14,353 bases of DNA from JBLHUT01 sp047629975 (GTDB lineage Bacteria; Pseudomonadota; Alphaproteobacteria; Rhodobacterales; Rhodobacteraceae), in the NCBI GenBank assembly GCA_047629975.1, contig JBLHUT010000057.1, forward strand, positions 1 through 14,353. Reading direction: 5' to 3'. The notes beneath the pieces are model-generated. The model worked only from the letters and a program-made list of their open reading frames with translations. It did not search any database and was not told the DNA's origin. Below, one piece after another: positions 6,672 through 14,227 of the stretch. Positions within the stretch are counted from its first letter, which is position 1. Each line of letters starts with the position of its first letter. The translations under genes were made by a program, and so were the position numbers.

Positions 6672-7925
6672 TCACGCCGCATTGATAGCAGGAGGAGCGT
6701 CCAAAGCATTCTGGCGACTTTGTGCAGCAAGAAATTCGGCCAAAGCATACCGCATATCCTGAAGAAACTCTGCCTGACCATCCGATAGCCCGGGCGGTGA
6801 CAGTAGCGACGACAATACCGAAAAGTCTTCCCTCAAGCCTTGCTGGGTTACTGCAAGAGCTTGCATCTGCTCAAGCAAATTCGCCGTGGCGTCAATGCCA
6901 CCTCCTGCGGCCCCACCCAGTGGCCGATCCGAAAGCCGGGAAATCGCTGTCGCCAATGCAGTCAGTCCATCACCCGCAGGTTGCATCGAAACTGTAGGGG
7001 CCACGTTTTTTGACGCCTCGGCAAGCATCGTTGCAATTCTTTTCTGGAACTCTTGCAAAAGAGCTTCGATCCGGGAATGCTCACTCATGGAAAAACCGGT
7101 TTTTTCGGTCAGCTGGCTGAGGCTCGAGCGTGATTGCGTCGCCAGTTCAAGAAGGGTCGCGACATCTTGCGCAGACACCCCGCCGTGCGCAAGCTGCTCC
7201 AACCGCCCGGTTATAACATCAAGCCGCTTTACGACTTTGGCGGCCGAGGTGTTAAAACGTGCAAAACTTTTTCGCTGAGCGGTTAAATCGACAACCGGTG
7301 CCGGACGCTCCGCGAGCTCGGCAAGGCTGGATTGCATGTCCAATATATCCGGAACCTTCACGACATTCGCCCCCAGCACTTCGGTCAGCAGATCCTCCAG
7401 CGCACCAAAATGTGAAAGAACATCGTCCACGTCCTCCGCTGGTACTGTTCGCTCCAATCGTTCCATCCTGTCCGAAAGCCGCTCAAGCCGCTCGCAAATA
7501 TCCTCGGACAGACTTTCCTCTTTAGGGGTCCGGGCCAACTCGGCAAGCGCGAACTCGATCCCTTCGATCCGGTCGCGTACGATGTCACCATCATGCTGGG
7601 CTAAGGCAAGAGCATCAAGGCGGCTATCGATAGACAGCAAAGCACGCGTGGTCGCATCAACCTCGGCACCCAGATCGGGAAGACGCGCATCTTTTCCGGC
7701 AACAGACACTTCGATATCGGCATACAAAAGGGTCACCGGCACACCGTCCGGACACGCCGCAGCAACCCAGTGGTCGTTCAGCGGAACAGCAAAGCCAACC
7801 CCTGCATCACAACATTTTTCAACAATTTCCAACGCGCTGCGGCTTTTTGAATGTAGGACATGAGTGACCATCCCACGCGACAGTAAAAACCCGAGGTAGT
7901 CACCTGCCCGACTGTCAACGCTCAT
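6672..7925 (-). CDS. Uncharacterised heptad-rich (coiled-coil) protein convergent to the gvp operon
   Basis: I do not recognise this 417-residue protein. The first 80 residues look like a small folded domain (DYLGFLLSRGMVTHVLHSKS, then two Cys at 38-39, then beta-like VPVTLLYADIEVSV). Residues about 88-165 are strongly heptad-patterned and charged (SEDICERLERLSDRMERLER). Further helical segments follow at 175-205, 220-305 and 320-400, broken by Pro/Gly-rich links, including a glycine-rich stretch at 337-343. A short motif recurs: ALAELARTP near 126, SLAELAERP near 200 and YALAEFLA near 393. There is no signal peptide or membrane segment, so a cytoplasmic structural or tethering protein is likely. 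The ATG at 7925 has only a weak AAAGG upstream. The gene converges on gvpK with 162 nt between. A gas vesicle role is inferred from position only. Confidence 0.85.
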   Translation of the reverse strand: MSVDSRAGDYLGFLLSRGMVTHVLHSKSRSALEIVEKCCDAGVGFAVPLNDHWVAAACPDGVPVTLLYADIEVSVAGKDARLPDLGAEVDATTRALLSIDSRLDALALAQHDGDIVRDRIEGIEFALAELARTPKEESLSEDICERLERLSDRMERLERTVPAEDVDDVLSHFGALEDLLTEVLGANVVKVPDILDMQSSLAELAERPAPVVDLTAQRKSFARFNTSAAKVVKRLDVITGRLEQLAHGGVSAQDVATLLELATQSRSSLSQLTEKTGFSMSEHSRIEALLQEFQKRIATMLAEASKNVAPTVSMQPAGDGLTALATAISRLSDRPLGGAAGGGIDATANLLEQMQALAVTQQGLREDFSVLSSLLSPPGLSDGQAEFLQDMRYALAEFLAAQSRQNALDAPPAINAA

Positions 7926-8181
7926 GATATCAACCTTTTTTCAACACAATCCTCTTGCGCCGTCCGGTGGCACGCAAGCGTCATACTTGTCTCAAATGTA
8001 AGGTATCTGAGTTAAGGCATGTTTAAAGGTAAACGCGCGCCAGCAGCAGACGGATGTTTTGCCTGCCTGCGCATTGCATCACAATTCGAAGCAGAATACT
8101 CAATCTCAGGCACATGCCGGTTCCGGCGCAACAAAACCGCCAAAAACCGCATCACATCTTCCTTTTGAACAGGGCCCTGAC
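7926..8181. other. Divergent intergenic region
   Basis: This 256-nt stretch separates the minus-strand coiled-coil gene from the plus-strand HAD gene, so promoters for both must lie here. A short inverted repeat, GTTTA-AAGG-TAAAC at 8021-8034, sits in an AT-richer patch (about 7985-8034) and could be an operator or part of a promoter. I found no convincing -35/-10 pair. An open frame from 8059 runs into the HAD gene, but its first 41 codons are Gln/Lys/Ser/Pro-rich and unlike the family. Confidence 0.45.
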
Positions 8182-9051
8182 ATGACCGAGATTATCAAAC
8201 ATCTGGAAGACCTTCACGGACGATACGACGCGGCCTTTGTCGATCTGTGGGGCTGTGTGCACAACGGTTTGACGGCGTATCCTGCGGCTATTTCCGCGTT
8301 ACAATCTTTTCGGGCACGGGGCGGCAAAGTTGTCTTGTTGACCAATGCGCCACGGCCCCGCACGTCAGTGGAAAAACAGATCCGGAAGATGGGCGTGCCC
8401 GACGACGCATGGGATACGATCGCGACCTCGGGTGACAGTGCGCGTCTGGCAATGTTCCAGGGCGCCGTCGGTGAAAACGTATATTTCATCGGCGAGCCGC
8501 ACGACACGAGCTTTTTCGAGCCACTCTCGATGGTGACCGATCCTGTCAAGATTTCCCGCGTCCCTCTGGATCAAGCAGACGGGATCGTTTGCACAGGACC
8601 TTTTGACTCTCATGCTGATCCGTCCGTCAATCGTGCGGACTTCCTTTTTGCAAAGACGCGCGGCCTGAAAATGCTCTGTGCAAACCCGGATCTTGTTGTG
8701 GATCGTGGTGAAAGCAGGGAGTGGTGCGCCGGCGCCCTGGCACAGCTTTATACCGAAATGGGCGGTGAAAGCCTTTATTTCGGCAAGCCACACCCACCGA
8801 TCTATGACCTTGCCCGCCGGCGCCTGTTAGAGATCGGAGGATCCGACACGGACCAGATTATCTGCATCGGCGACGGCATCGCCACCGACGTTCAAGGGGC
8901 CATCGGCGAAGGGCTGGACGCGATTTTCATAACCGGTGGACTTGCCGCGTCAGAGACAGGCACCGCCGAGCATCCTCAAGCAGAACTGCTGGCGTCCTTT
9001 CTGAACGACGCTCGCATGTCGCCGACCTTTGCGATGGGCTTTCTAAGATAA
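8182..9051 (+). CDS. HAD-superfamily subclass IIA hydrolase (TIGR01459-like)
   Basis: The protein has 289 residues when started at the ATG at 8182, which gives the normal family length; the frame is open back to 8059. HAD motifs are visible in order: motif I FVDLWGCVHNG with nucleophile D21, motif II LLTNAPR (T54-N55), motif III lysine K202 in GKPHPP, and motif IV GDGIATD at 230-236. The sequence between motifs II and III fits the alpha/beta cap of subclass IIA (NagD/AraL relatives). The second Asp of the usual DxD is replaced by Trp (D-L-W), so the general acid is missing from its normal place. It is probably a cytoplasmic phosphatase of unknown substrate. ribF follows 114 nt downstream on the same strand. 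Confidence 0.88.
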   Translation: MTEIIKHLEDLHGRYDAAFVDLWGCVHNGLTAYPAAISALQSFRARGGKVVLLTNAPRPRTSVEKQIRKMGVPDDAWDTIATSGDSARLAMFQGAVGENVYFIGEPHDTSFFEPLSMVTDPVKISRVPLDQADGIVCTGPFDSHADPSVNRADFLFAKTRGLKMLCANPDLVVDRGESREWCAGALAQLYTEMGGESLYFGKPHPPIYDLARRRLLEIGGSDTDQIICIGDGIATDVQGAIGEGLDAIFITGGLAASETGTAEHPQAELLASFLNDARMSPTFAMGFLR

Positions 9052-9130
9052 CAGCCGCAGGAACCCTCAGTCGGGAAGATGTGCCCGTGAAACCGGAGCG
9101 CACAGCAGATCGGCCTGTCGGGTGCGCCCC

Positions 9131-9159
9131 TTGCCTTCGGACCTACAGAAAGCTAATTC
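9131..9159 (+). promoter_or_regulatory. Weak candidate promoter for ribF
   Basis: TTGCCT at 9131-9136 and TAATTC at 9154-9159 are 17 nt apart. The -35 matches consensus at 4 of 6 positions, but the -10 matches poorly. If real, transcription would start at or next to the ribF ATG at 9166, giving a leaderless message. That would fit the lack of any Shine-Dalgarno sequence in the C-run just before the ATG. Confidence 0.25.
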
Positions 9160-9165
9160 ACCCCC

Positions 9166-10098
9166 ATGCGGATCGTTCGAACCCTTGCGGAGATACCCCC
9201 TGCCTATCGCGGAGCGAGCGCCGCCATAGGTAATTTCGATGGTGTGCACCTTGGGCACCGCGCCGTGATCGACCTTGCGCGAGAGGTGCAATCCGGCCCG
9301 CTTGCCGTTTTGACATTCGAGCCACACCCACGCGAGGTATTCCGGCCCGATGCGCCGCCTTTTCGTCTGATGGATGCCGCAGCGCGCAGCCATCAACTGG
9401 AAGAACTGGGCGTCGAAATCCTGTTCGAGTTACCGTTCAACGAGACCCTGCGACAGATGACCGATAGCGCATTTTGCGAACATGTCCTGCACGAGGGGCT
9501 AGGCTTGTCACACGTGACAGTGGGCGCTGACTTCAGGTACGGGAAAGGCCGCAGTGGCACCGCCACAAGCCTGAAAGCAGCCGGTGCCGCGCTTGGCTTC
9601 GGGGTCACGGTTGCAGACCTGATCAAAGAAGCTACCGACGACAATGTCTCTTCAACAGCCATTCGTGCCGCTCTGACAGCAGGCGATCCGCGGCGGGCGG
9701 CCCTGATGCTGGGACATTGGCACCGGTTTGAAGGGCCGGTCATTCACGGAGAAAAGCGGGGCCGCACATTAGGGTATCCGACGGCGAACATGTCCGTTGG
9801 TGGACGGCACCTGCCCCGTTTTGGTGTTTATGCTGTAACGGTCGATGTGTTGGCCGGGCCCTATGCGGGGCAATACGATGGTGCTGCATCTTTGGGCGTA
9901 CGCCCGATGTTCGGTGAAAACCAGCCAAACCTCGAAACATTTCTGTTTGACTTCAAAGGTGACCTTTACGGCACCCCGATCTCTGTCGCCCTGATCGATT
10001 TTTTACGGCCCGAGATGAAATTCGACAGCCTCGATGGTCTTTTGGTCCAGATGGAAAAAGACTGTTCTGACACCCGACAGATCCTGAAATCGCTCTAG
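9166..10098 (+). CDS. ribF: Bifunctional riboflavin kinase / FAD synthetase
   Basis: This 310-residue protein has the full RibF layout. The N-terminal FAD synthetase (nucleotidyltransferase) domain has the ATP-binding IGNFDGVHLGH at 21-31, FEPHPREVFRP at 51-61, and SSTAIR at 162-167. The C-terminal riboflavin kinase domain has GRTLGYPTAN at 199-208, GVRPMFG at 244-250, and the ETFLFDF-DLYG segment with the likely catalytic E257. It phosphorylates riboflavin to FMN and adenylates FMN to FAD in the cytoplasm. The start at 9166 is the only one possible before the ATP-binding motif, because a stop (TAA at 9154) lies 12 nt upstream in frame. No ribosome binding site precedes it. One small variation is Met in VRPMFG where Thr is common. 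Confidence 0.96.
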   Translation: MRIVRTLAEIPPAYRGASAAIGNFDGVHLGHRAVIDLAREVQSGPLAVLTFEPHPREVFRPDAPPFRLMDAAARSHQLEELGVEILFELPFNETLRQMTDSAFCEHVLHEGLGLSHVTVGADFRYGKGRSGTATSLKAAGAALGFGVTVADLIKEATDDNVSSTAIRAALTAGDPRRAALMLGHWHRFEGPVIHGEKRGRTLGYPTANMSVGGRHLPRFGVYAVTVDVLAGPYAGQYDGAASLGVRPMFGENQPNLETFLFDFKGDLYGTPISVALIDFLRPEMKFDSLDGLLVQMEKDCSDTRQILKSL

Positions 10099-10130
10099 GA
10101 GCAAATTGCACCAACGTGCAAGAAAACGAA

Positions 10131-10158
10131 CGGGGCACTCCTTAAAAAGAGCGCCCCG
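10131..10158 (-). terminator. Hairpin terminator between ribF and the RTX gene, best oriented for the RTX gene
   Basis: CGGGGCACTC at 10131-10140 pairs with GAGCGCCCCG at 10149-10158, with one A-C mismatch and an 8-nt A-rich loop. On the minus strand it is followed by a T-rich run (TTCGTTTTCTT), as expected for intrinsic termination 25 nt after the RTX stop. It lies 33 nt past the ribF stop and may also stop ribF transcripts, although no T-run follows on that strand. Confidence 0.75.
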
Positions 10159-10182
10159 AACATACAGTATCCAATCATCGTT

Positions 10183-12105
10183 CTAGAGGCTGACGACTTC
10201 GCTGAACGCAACATCGCTCGCGTCAAAGTTCTCTTTGCGGAAATTCTCGACCAACAGCAGATTGCCCCCGCCAAAGTCGAACTTCATATGAAAGTCGCCC
10301 TGGTTTTCGGCAATCGCATAGGCGGCGTCGAAGTCGGCAAGTTGATCAAAGAAGTCGATCGTATCAAGACCGTCTTCCCAATCCTTGATCTTGTCGTTGC
10401 CCATGGTCGCCAGATCCTTGAACTGGAAGGTATCCCGTTCGGTCCCGCCATAAAGCCGGTCGTCACCCATACCACCAAACAGGATATCACCGTCGCTGTC
10501 GCCTTTGAGAACGTCGTCACCGGCACCGCCGATCAGCGTGTCAGCACCGCTTCCGCCTTCGATCCGGTCGTTCTGATCGCCACCGTCGATATAATCCTTG
10601 CCACCGTTACCAAACAGCGTGTCCTCGCCCGTTCCGCCATAAACGATGTCATCGCCGCCACCGGCACGCACGATGTCATCATTGGCTCCGGCATAGATGG
10701 TGTCGATACCCCCGCCGCTTTTAATCAAATCATTTCCATTGCCGCCATAGATGACGTCCTGACCGGCATCAGAGTAGATACTGTCGGCGCCATCACCCGC
10801 ACTTACAAAGTTGGCACCCCCCTTGGCCCGAATGATATCTGCACCGTCCAGACCATAAAAGGTATCATCAAGGTTCGTACCCGCAAAGATATCATCGAAA
10901 TCGGTTCCGATGAATGCCTCGATGCTGTCGAATGTGTCACGATCGATATCAGATTTGGCCACACCGCGACCAACCTGGATCTTCACACCCATCGTGGCGT
11001 ACTCGAACGAGAACAGGTCGATATCCTCGCCGCCACAAACATGGCTGCTGCCCGTGTCTCCGAAGAATGTGTCATTGCCATCAAGACCATAGAACGCAAC
11101 GTCCCCGGAACTCGCGTAGAAGAAATCATCCTGTTGCGAACCAACAACCTCGTCGATGTCGCTCACAGTGTCCAGATCACCCCAGCCGTCATTGACCACC
11201 CCGTTGAACAGGTCGGCAATAATGCCGTTGGTGCCGCCGTAATCCGCGTCAAAACTGTAATCAAGGATGTCGTATGTACCGGCATGGCCGATATAAAGGT
11301 CGTCGCCCGCAAGCCCCTGAAGACCAAGGATCCCCTGCGTGCCATCAGACGTAACGACGTCTTCGCCCATCGTACCGCGAAGCATCTCGACTTTGGTCAG
11401 AATATCAAACGCACTGAACCCGTCGGAAACGTCGACTTTGCCATCAGCCATCTGTGCAATGATCGCAGAGCCGCCACCAGCGTTGGCATCATCGGCATAA
11501 CTTGCCGTATCAAACCCGCCACCGAAGTTGACAACGTCGGAGCCACCGAGACCGGAGTAAAAATCGTCGCCCGCTCCCAACCTGGCAAAATCAGTGCCTG
11601 CATCATCAGTCACGACGTCATCTTCTGATACGGCCGTCAGGCCCACAGCCGACCCAAGGTCCCAGACGACACCGGGCGCGAACGCACCGGAAGTGATAGG
11701 CCCAAAAGATCCGCTGGCAAGAAACGCATCAAAATCAGAAAACTCCGACAGAACATCAAGATCCAACGGGGAGCCGCCCAACTCGAACACCATCAGGTCA
11801 TCCGACCCTTTGAAGAGCACAGCAAGGACCTGTGCGGTATCTGCACCTGAATTCCATGACAATTCTACAGCCGCAAAAGCAGCGTCGGTATCGGCCCTGC
11901 TAACGCCATCGAACACAAAGGCGAGCGGTTCGGGTGTCAACTCAAAATCAAGCGAATCTTCATCAAACGGGTCGAATGCGCTGAGATACTGATACGACAG
12001 ATCCGTTTGATTATCGCCCAAGACGATGACCAACTCAGGTGCCGTCATTTGCGGCACGCCTTCGATCGTCTGGTATCCGTAGCCTGTAATTGTGTAGGTC
12101 GTCAT
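10183..12105 (-). CDS. RTX (hemolysin-type calcium-binding repeat) protein, probable type I secretion substrate
   Basis: This is a very acidic 640-residue protein. Residues 1-170 form a non-repeat N-terminal region without signal peptide. Residues about 175-415 contain GxGxD-type units mixed with three longer modules (about 198-254, 278-333, 361-412) of the form D-x-x-Y/F, then G-hydrophobic strand, then DxxxxIExxxG-xxxD. A dense block of RTX nonapeptides follows at about 417-560 (GGNGNDLIK, GGAGDDVLK, GGMGDDRLY). The last 80 residues, with IKDWEDGLDTIDF and a hydrophobic end SEVVSL, look like an uncleaved C-terminal secretion signal. It would fold outside the cell on binding Ca2+. There is no catalytic motif that I can name. 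The start is the ATG at 12105 with AGGAG 8 nt upstream; a TTG one codon earlier is less well spaced. No secretion genes are in the window. A single Cys (residue 357) is unusual for this class. Confidence 0.9.
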   Translation of the reverse strand: MTTYTITGYGYQTIEGVPQMTAPELVIVLGDNQTDLSYQYLSAFDPFDEDSLDFELTPEPLAFVFDGVSRADTDAAFAAVELSWNSGADTAQVLAVLFKGSDDLMVFELGGSPLDLDVLSEFSDFDAFLASGSFGPITSGAFAPGVVWDLGSAVGLTAVSEDDVVTDDAGTDFARLGAGDDFYSGLGGSDVVNFGGGFDTASYADDANAGGGSAIIAQMADGKVDVSDGFSAFDILTKVEMLRGTMGEDVVTSDGTQGILGLQGLAGDDLYIGHAGTYDILDYSFDADYGGTNGIIADLFNGVVNDGWGDLDTVSDIDEVVGSQQDDFFYASSGDVAFYGLDGNDTFFGDTGSSHVCGGEDIDLFSFEYATMGVKIQVGRGVAKSDIDRDTFDSIEAFIGTDFDDIFAGTNLDDTFYGLDGADIIRAKGGANFVSAGDGADSIYSDAGQDVIYGGNGNDLIKSGGGIDTIYAGANDDIVRAGGGDDIVYGGTGEDTLFGNGGKDYIDGGDQNDRIEGGSGADTLIGGAGDDVLKGDSDGDILFGGMGDDRLYGGTERDTFQFKDLATMGNDKIKDWEDGLDTIDFFDQLADFDAAYAIAENQGDFHMKFDFGGGNLLLVENFRKENFDASDVAFSEVVSL

Positions 12106-12113
12106 CAAAAAAA

Positions 12114-12118
12114 CTCCT
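12114..12118 (-). promoter_or_regulatory. Ribosome binding site of the RTX gene
   Basis: AGGAG on the minus strand is followed by 8 nt, including a T7 run, and then ATG at 12105. This spacing favours the ATG over the TTG one codon upstream. Confidence 0.75.
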
Positions 12119-12180
12119 AAAATTCACCTCCCCTCAGACCAAATTCAGGCCCGAAGAGCAAGTAAAAATTAAAAGAGTCT

Positions 12181-12208
12181 TAACAGCACACCGTGGGGTG
12201 TGCTGTTA
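12181..12208 (-). terminator. Strong hairpin terminator downstream of the acyl-CoA synthetase gene
   Basis: TAACAGCACACC at 12181-12192 pairs perfectly with GGTGTGCTGTTA at 12197-12208 around a GTGG loop. It lies 16 nt past the stop of the minus-strand acyl-CoA synthetase gene. T-rich sequence (CTCTTTTAATTTTTA) follows on the minus strand, and TTTTT also follows on the plus strand. It should separate the synthetase transcript from the RTX gene, whose own promoter must then lie in 12119-12180. Confidence 0.85.
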
Positions 12209-12224
12209 TTTTTGGCGAAAACCC

Positions 12225-14108
12225 CTACTCTGCCCATTCCCATGGACGGGTGAAGTTCCCCAACAACCCATTGACCTCGGCGTCGGTTGCCGTACCGGTT
12301 TTTTCAAGCCGTGCCACCAAGCCGCGTTTTTTGGTGTCCTGAACCTCGACCACCTGCGCGGCGATCCCCGCTTCGGACAAAGCCGCATTGTAAATCCGCT
12401 TGATCGCCATTTTTCGAAGCTGCGGTTTGAACACTTTTCCAACGGCAGTTTTTGGCAACTCTGCCACAATTTCAAGGTATTTTGGATAAGCCGCCCGTTC
12501 ACCGATGCGCGCTTTTGCGTGGGTCATCAGATCGGCCTCGGACACCGTGGCACCCACGACCAATTCAACGTAAACGCACGGGATCTCGCCGGAATGCGCG
12601 TCAGGCTGCCCAATCGCACCGGCAAAGGCAACCGCCTCGTGCCCGGCCAGCGCCTCTTCGATTTCGGCGGGGTCAATGTTGTGACCTCCGCGAATGATCA
12701 AATCCTTGGCGCGCCCCGTGATCCACAGATACCCGTCGCCGTCAATCCGGCCAAGATCGCCGGTTCTGAGGTAGATATCATTGTGGAAAAGGTCGTGATT
12801 CTTGTCGGTCTCGGTATAGGTACTGCCCGCAAAAACTCCCGGACTGGCAACACAAATCTCTCCGACCTCGTCGCTTGCACATTCCACCGGCCCGTCAGGA
12901 CCATCAATCAGGATTTTCACCTCGGTGTAGGGCAGCGGAAACCCGACGGAACCGACCTTTTTAAAGCCCTCGGTCGGATTGCACGCCACAAGGCAGGTCG
13001 CCTCGGTCAAGCCGTAGCCTTCGACGATCTCGACACCGGTTGCCTTTTCGAACCGGTTGAACAATTCCACAGGAAGGGGCGAGCTGCCCGAGAACGAGGT
13101 CTTGACCGACGAGACGTCAGCATCGATCGGCCGCTGCATCAGAGCCGAAATTGCCGTCGGCACAGTGATGATAAAACTGATTTTCCAACGCTCGACCAGC
13201 TTCCAGAAGTTGTCAAAGACCCCTTCCCCGCGATACCCCTGCGGCGTGGGAAACACGACATGCGCCCCCGACGCAAGCGCTGCCATCAAGATCACATGGC
13301 ACGCAAAAACGTGAAACATCGGCAGAGGACAGATGATATTGTCCTGCTCCGTGAACAAAAGTTCATGCCCGAGCCAACCGTTATAAATCATACCCGAATA
13401 TTTGTGCTGGGCGACTTTGGGCATTCCGGTCGTGCCACCGGTGTGGAAATACGCGCCCACGCGATCCCCCGTGCTATCGGCGAAATCCAGCGTCTTGTTC
13501 TGTCGCGCGCATTCGGTCGCGAAACTGACCACTTTTGCCTTGTGACCGATCGGGTTTTTCGGGCGCAAAAAAGGCACAACCAGCTTTTTGACACCGGTCA
13601 GATAGCGCAGAAGATCCACCTCGACCACGTGGGTCACACCGGGCGCCAGAGCAACCGCAGACGCCGCCTTTTGGGCCACGTCGGTCTTTGGAAACGCCCG
13701 CAAGGTGACCAAGACCTTTGCGCCGGTCTCTCGCAGGATCGCTGCAATCTGCTCGGCATCCAGCAACGGGTTGATCGGGTTCACAATCCCCGCAATCGAG
13801 CCGCCCAACAGCGACAGAACCGCTTCGTTGCAATTGGGCAGCATATAGGCGACGACATCGTTTTCACCGATGCCCATCTCTCTGAACATATTGGCAGTCT
13901 GGACCGATTTGTCGTGCAATTCGTTCCAACTATAAGTCTCTGCGGGGGCGGTGGGACCGGAAAACAATTGATAGGAAACTGCCCTGCGCGCGCCGTGGCG
14001 ATCCCGGACATCTTTCAGAAACCCGTAAAGCGTCTTTGGCAAGTCCCGCTCCGCCCAAGACATCTTATTCTCAATCGCCCGAAGCTGCGCCCCTGTCGAG
14101 AAACCCAT
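12225..14108 (-). CDS. Acyl-CoA synthetase (AMP-forming, ANL superfamily)
   Basis: This 627-residue adenylate-forming enzyme activates a carboxylic acid to acyl-AMP and then to the CoA thioester. The motifs run in order: P-loop TGGTTGMPK at 223-231, PLPMFHVFA at 261-269, EGYGLTEAT at 363-371, TGDLGRIDGDGYLWITGRAKD at about 449-469, GGHNIDPAEIEEAL at 474-487, and the C-terminal catalytic lysine K558 in LPKTAVGKVFK. All key residues are intact. The length is somewhat above that of typical medium/long-chain ligases, with extra sequence at about 165-205. The substrate cannot be read from sequence; fatty or cyclic/aromatic acids are both possible. The frame is open to 14186, but the ATG at 14108 is chosen because GGGAGGA stands 5 nt before it and the upstream codons are not family-like. 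Confidence 0.92.
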   Translation of the reverse strand: MGFSTGAQLRAIENKMSWAERDLPKTLYGFLKDVRDRHGARRAVSYQLFSGPTAPAETYSWNELHDKSVQTANMFREMGIGENDVVAYMLPNCNEAVLSLLGGSIAGIVNPINPLLDAEQIAAILRETGAKVLVTLRAFPKTDVAQKAASAVALAPGVTHVVEVDLLRYLTGVKKLVVPFLRPKNPIGHKAKVVSFATECARQNKTLDFADSTGDRVGAYFHTGGTTGMPKVAQHKYSGMIYNGWLGHELLFTEQDNIICPLPMFHVFACHVILMAALASGAHVVFPTPQGYRGEGVFDNFWKLVERWKISFIITVPTAISALMQRPIDADVSSVKTSFSGSSPLPVELFNRFEKATGVEIVEGYGLTEATCLVACNPTEGFKKVGSVGFPLPYTEVKILIDGPDGPVECASDEVGEICVASPGVFAGSTYTETDKNHDLFHNDIYLRTGDLGRIDGDGYLWITGRAKDLIIRGGHNIDPAEIEEALAGHEAVAFAGAIGQPDAHSGEIPCVYVELVVGATVSEADLMTHAKARIGERAAYPKYLEIVAELPKTAVGKVFKPQLRKMAIKRIYNAALSEAGIAAQVVEVQDTKKRGLVARLEKTGTATDAEVNGLLGNFTRPWEWAE

Positions 14109-14113
14109 TCCAA

Positions 14114-14120
14114 TCCTCCC
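14114..14120 (-). promoter_or_regulatory. Ribosome binding site deciding the acyl-CoA synthetase start
   Basis: GGGAGGA on the minus strand is followed by 5 nt (TTGGA) and ATG at 14108. No comparable site precedes the alternative start at 14186. Confidence 0.85.
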
Positions 14121-14171
14121 AGTTGATTTTACTGCCTCTTTAAAAAGGCTTGTCTTCAAAGTGGGGGCAAA

Positions 14172-14183
14172 CACCTGCAGGTG
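14172..14183. promoter_or_regulatory. 12-bp palindrome CACCTGCAGGTG, candidate operator
   Basis: This perfect palindrome lies 64 nt upstream of the acyl-CoA synthetase start and about 45 nt from the insertion sequence end. On the minus strand it overlaps a TTGCAC that could serve as a -35 element, but the matching -10 (CACTTT) is poor. Position and symmetry suggest a dimeric repressor site. No regulator gene is visible. Confidence 0.4.
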
Positions 14184-14227
14184 CAAGTTTTACGGTGGGT
14201 AATATTTATTCCGCAGCCATTCCATCG

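Noticed and set aside
6523..6788. Two short plus-strand and one minus-strand open frames after gvpK
   Set aside because: They overlap the end of the minus-strand coiled-coil gene, have no ribosome site and no recognisable content.
8059..8181. N-terminal extension of the HAD protein by 41 residues
   Set aside because: The added residues are low-complexity and unlike the family, whose usual length is met from the ATG at 8182.
10288..10830. Repetitive DNA considered as a tandem repeat or CRISPR-like array
   Set aside because: The periodicity is about 27 nt and reflects the nine-residue RTX protein repeats; units are degenerate and there are no unique spacers.
10288..11628. 446-codon open frame on the plus strand, antisense to the RTX gene
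   Set aside because: It mirrors the repetitive Asp/Gly codons of the RTX gene, giving a monotonous Val/Ile/Thr/Ala product with no start signal or domain. The minus-strand reading has clear RTX repeats, a ribosome site and a terminator.
12090..14126. 678-codon open frame on the plus strand, longer than the gene it opposes
   Set aside because: It is antisense to an acyl-CoA synthetase with all ANL motifs and a strong ribosome site. The antisense product is Arg/His/Gln-rich with no recognisable domain and would run through the hairpin at 12181-12208.
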